Of a stretch of 64,000 bases of DNA, positions 62,636-64,000 are shown in pieces. The DNA lies in assembly GCA_911728435.2 (NCBI GenBank), contig OU452210.1, forward strand, positions 7,626,001-7,690,000, written 5' to 3'. The stretch is from Apoderus coryli (taxonomy: Eukaryota; Arthropoda; Insecta; Coleoptera; Attelabidae). The notes under the pieces are model-generated. The model searched no databases. It was not told the DNA's origin and worked only from the letters and a program-made list of their open reading frames with translations. The translations under genes were made by a program, and so were the position numbers. How positions within the stretch are numbered: position 1 is the stretch's first letter; each line of letters opens with the position of its first letter.

Positions 62636-63125
62636 CAGTGTTGTTCCCAGGTGCTTTTTCGTATTATATTTAGTACGTTTTGAGAGACTTTATACGTTAA
62701 TACGCCGGAACGATATTTTAGTACGTTTTTAATCAAATCAATATTTATCCCCTAACTCAAGGAAAACCAAATATTCTGACGTAATGGCTAATAGATACGA
62801 AGTGAAACTTTACTGTCATCTCATCTAACCATCTTTAGCTGTTTGCTGTGTGCATCTGAATCAGGAAGGAAGAGGTCAGATAAGAGAACAAAGAAAGAAA
62901 GATCTCATTTAACCTAACAAATAATTCATCAAACGTTTTTTTTTTTTTTTTTTTTTTTAGAAAAAGTGATTCATTACATTAAACAAGCAATATTACAATT
63001 ACTCGATTAATTAGATTAATTGTAAATCTAGTACGACAATTGTAAATCTAGTACGAAAATTGTAAATCTAGTACGAAATTGACGCGCCATCTAGTACGAA
63101 AAAAAAAAGCATGCGAACAACACTG
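62636..63125. mobile_element. Non-autonomous hAT element, 490 bp
   Basis: Terminal inverted repeats CAGTGTTGTTCCCA / CAGTGTTGTTCGCA, flanked by a perfect 8-bp duplication TGTCCGCC (62628-62635 and 63126-63133), the hAT signature. Six TAGTACG motifs sit near the ends (two left, four right, the latter as three near-tandem copies of GTAAATCTAGTACGA), as expected for subterminal transposase-binding repeats. It has a 20-base T-run near 62940-62960. No transposase is encoded. It lies about 270 bases upstream of the TECR start codon. Confidence 0.93.
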
Positions 63126-63188
63126 TGTCCGCCATAGAATGTTTAATGTTTATATTGAGTTGTTGTCCGCGTAGTTCATAGAATAATG

Positions 63189-63711
63189 TAGTGCTGTGCG
63201 ATGTTCATCGATATTTTTGAAACATCGATGTTCTGTTACCGATGTTCGATGTTTTCGACCTCGATGTTAGAGGTCATAAACATCGATGTTTCTTTTCGAT
63301 GTTCAATGTTATGAAAAAACAAGAAAACTAGCTTGTAATCACAGATCTCGAGTTTCTAGATCTGTGGTTGTAATCTTAAACTCTATTTTCCCAGCTCAAG
63401 AAAATAACGAAAGCTTTTGATTTCATTTGCTAAACGTCGCCACTTGTTTTGCATACATATTGAAAACTGCAAACTGGCTCGAAGCCGGCGTTATAAAATA
63501 TTATGTTTCAATATTTGTTTTATTTTTTAAAGTTATTTATATGGTTTTTTGTTATTTAGTATTTTGACGTTTGATAATTTTTCAATCTTTCGAATAAAAA
63601 GTTTATTTTTTATATCTAATTTATTCCTAATCGGAATTTTTAAATATCGATATTTGTTGTACAACCGATGTTTTTAAGCCATCGATGTTTCGTTTCGATG
63701 TGTCAACACTA
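63189..63711. mobile_element. Non-autonomous hAT element, 523 bp
   Basis: Begins TAGTGCTGTGCGATG and ends in the inverse of TAGTGTTGACACATCG, between perfect 8-bp duplications GAATAATG (63181-63188 and 63712-63719). The ends are packed with CGATGTT / CATCGA motifs (about ten left, several right), the subterminal repeats of hAT ends. No coding sequence. Only 55 bases separate its left duplication from the first hAT element's right duplication. Confidence 0.92.
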
Positions 63712-64000
63712 GAATAATGTTTATAGAAGGTAGTAGAGGGCGTAGTTGCAGAACTCGGATAGTTCCTTAGATAATATAGTAAAGCAGATACGATATATTT
63801 ATATTGATAAGAAATGCACGAACGTGAAACATTCTGATTGCAGCTATGGTACGCTTGTCAAATTAAATAAACAAAGATTCCACAGCTGCTGATATGAATT
63901 GTACATTATGACAACGTTGTAAACATTGTCATATAAAGACAATGGTAGTAGATAAAAGCTGCTTTCTTTCGTACTGATTTCAGGATCCAAATGCGTTTGG

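Noticed and set aside
1..64000. CRISPR arrays, operons, rRNA, phage or plasmid features.
   Set aside because: None seen; the window is an animal nuclear genome with spliced genes.

Overview
The window looks like an insect nuclear genome: strongly AT-rich, with spliced genes, GT-AG introns, and a dense background of decayed mariner, hAT, Tigger/jerky-like, BEL/Pao and non-LTR (Jockey/CR1-type) elements. The order is not resolved from sequence alone; a beetle or hemipteran-type genome would fit. No rRNA, intact tRNA, CRISPR array or prokaryotic feature was seen.

Two complete host genes can be assembled exon by exon with consistent phases. On the + strand, seven coding exons (26947-36832) encode a 774-residue Delta, the transmembrane Notch ligand: signal peptide, MNNL, DSL, nine EGF repeats, one membrane segment and a tail ending in the PDZ ligand ATEV. 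An Inr plus a DPE at exact +28 spacing lies 355 bases upstream of the start codon. On the - strand, five coding exons (62367 down to 59092) encode a 300-residue very-long-chain enoyl-CoA reductase (TECR/TER), the last enzyme of fatty-acid elongation.

Layout: 1-23.9 kb is gene-free repeat territory (LINE 3' end, a 5' mariner half, a decayed reverse transcriptase, an element with DDE_3-like transposase, a foldback family with TA target duplications, a tRNA-Ala-like repeat). 23.9-26.2 kb is AT-rich upstream sequence; 26.2-37.9 kb is Delta. 37.9-59 kb is a graveyard of transposons, including a mariner nested inside a Tigger/jerky-like transposase and a BEL/Pao gag-protease relic. 59-62.4 kb is TECR, followed upstream by two non-autonomous hAT elements with perfect 8-bp target duplications.

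The most unusual signal is a dispersed set of hammerhead-ribozyme-like motifs (CUGANGA, helix II, GAAA, short palindromic helix III, UH site, helix I). The clearest are at 39251-39300, 60471-60520 (with an inverted twin at 60147-60197), 41550-41600 and 44312-44364; weaker ones are at 41152-41200, 14299-14344 and 17645-17702. They resemble ribozymes known from Penelope-like elements and retrozymes, but each good copy has one extra base between the CUGANGA box and helix II, so activity is a hypothesis.
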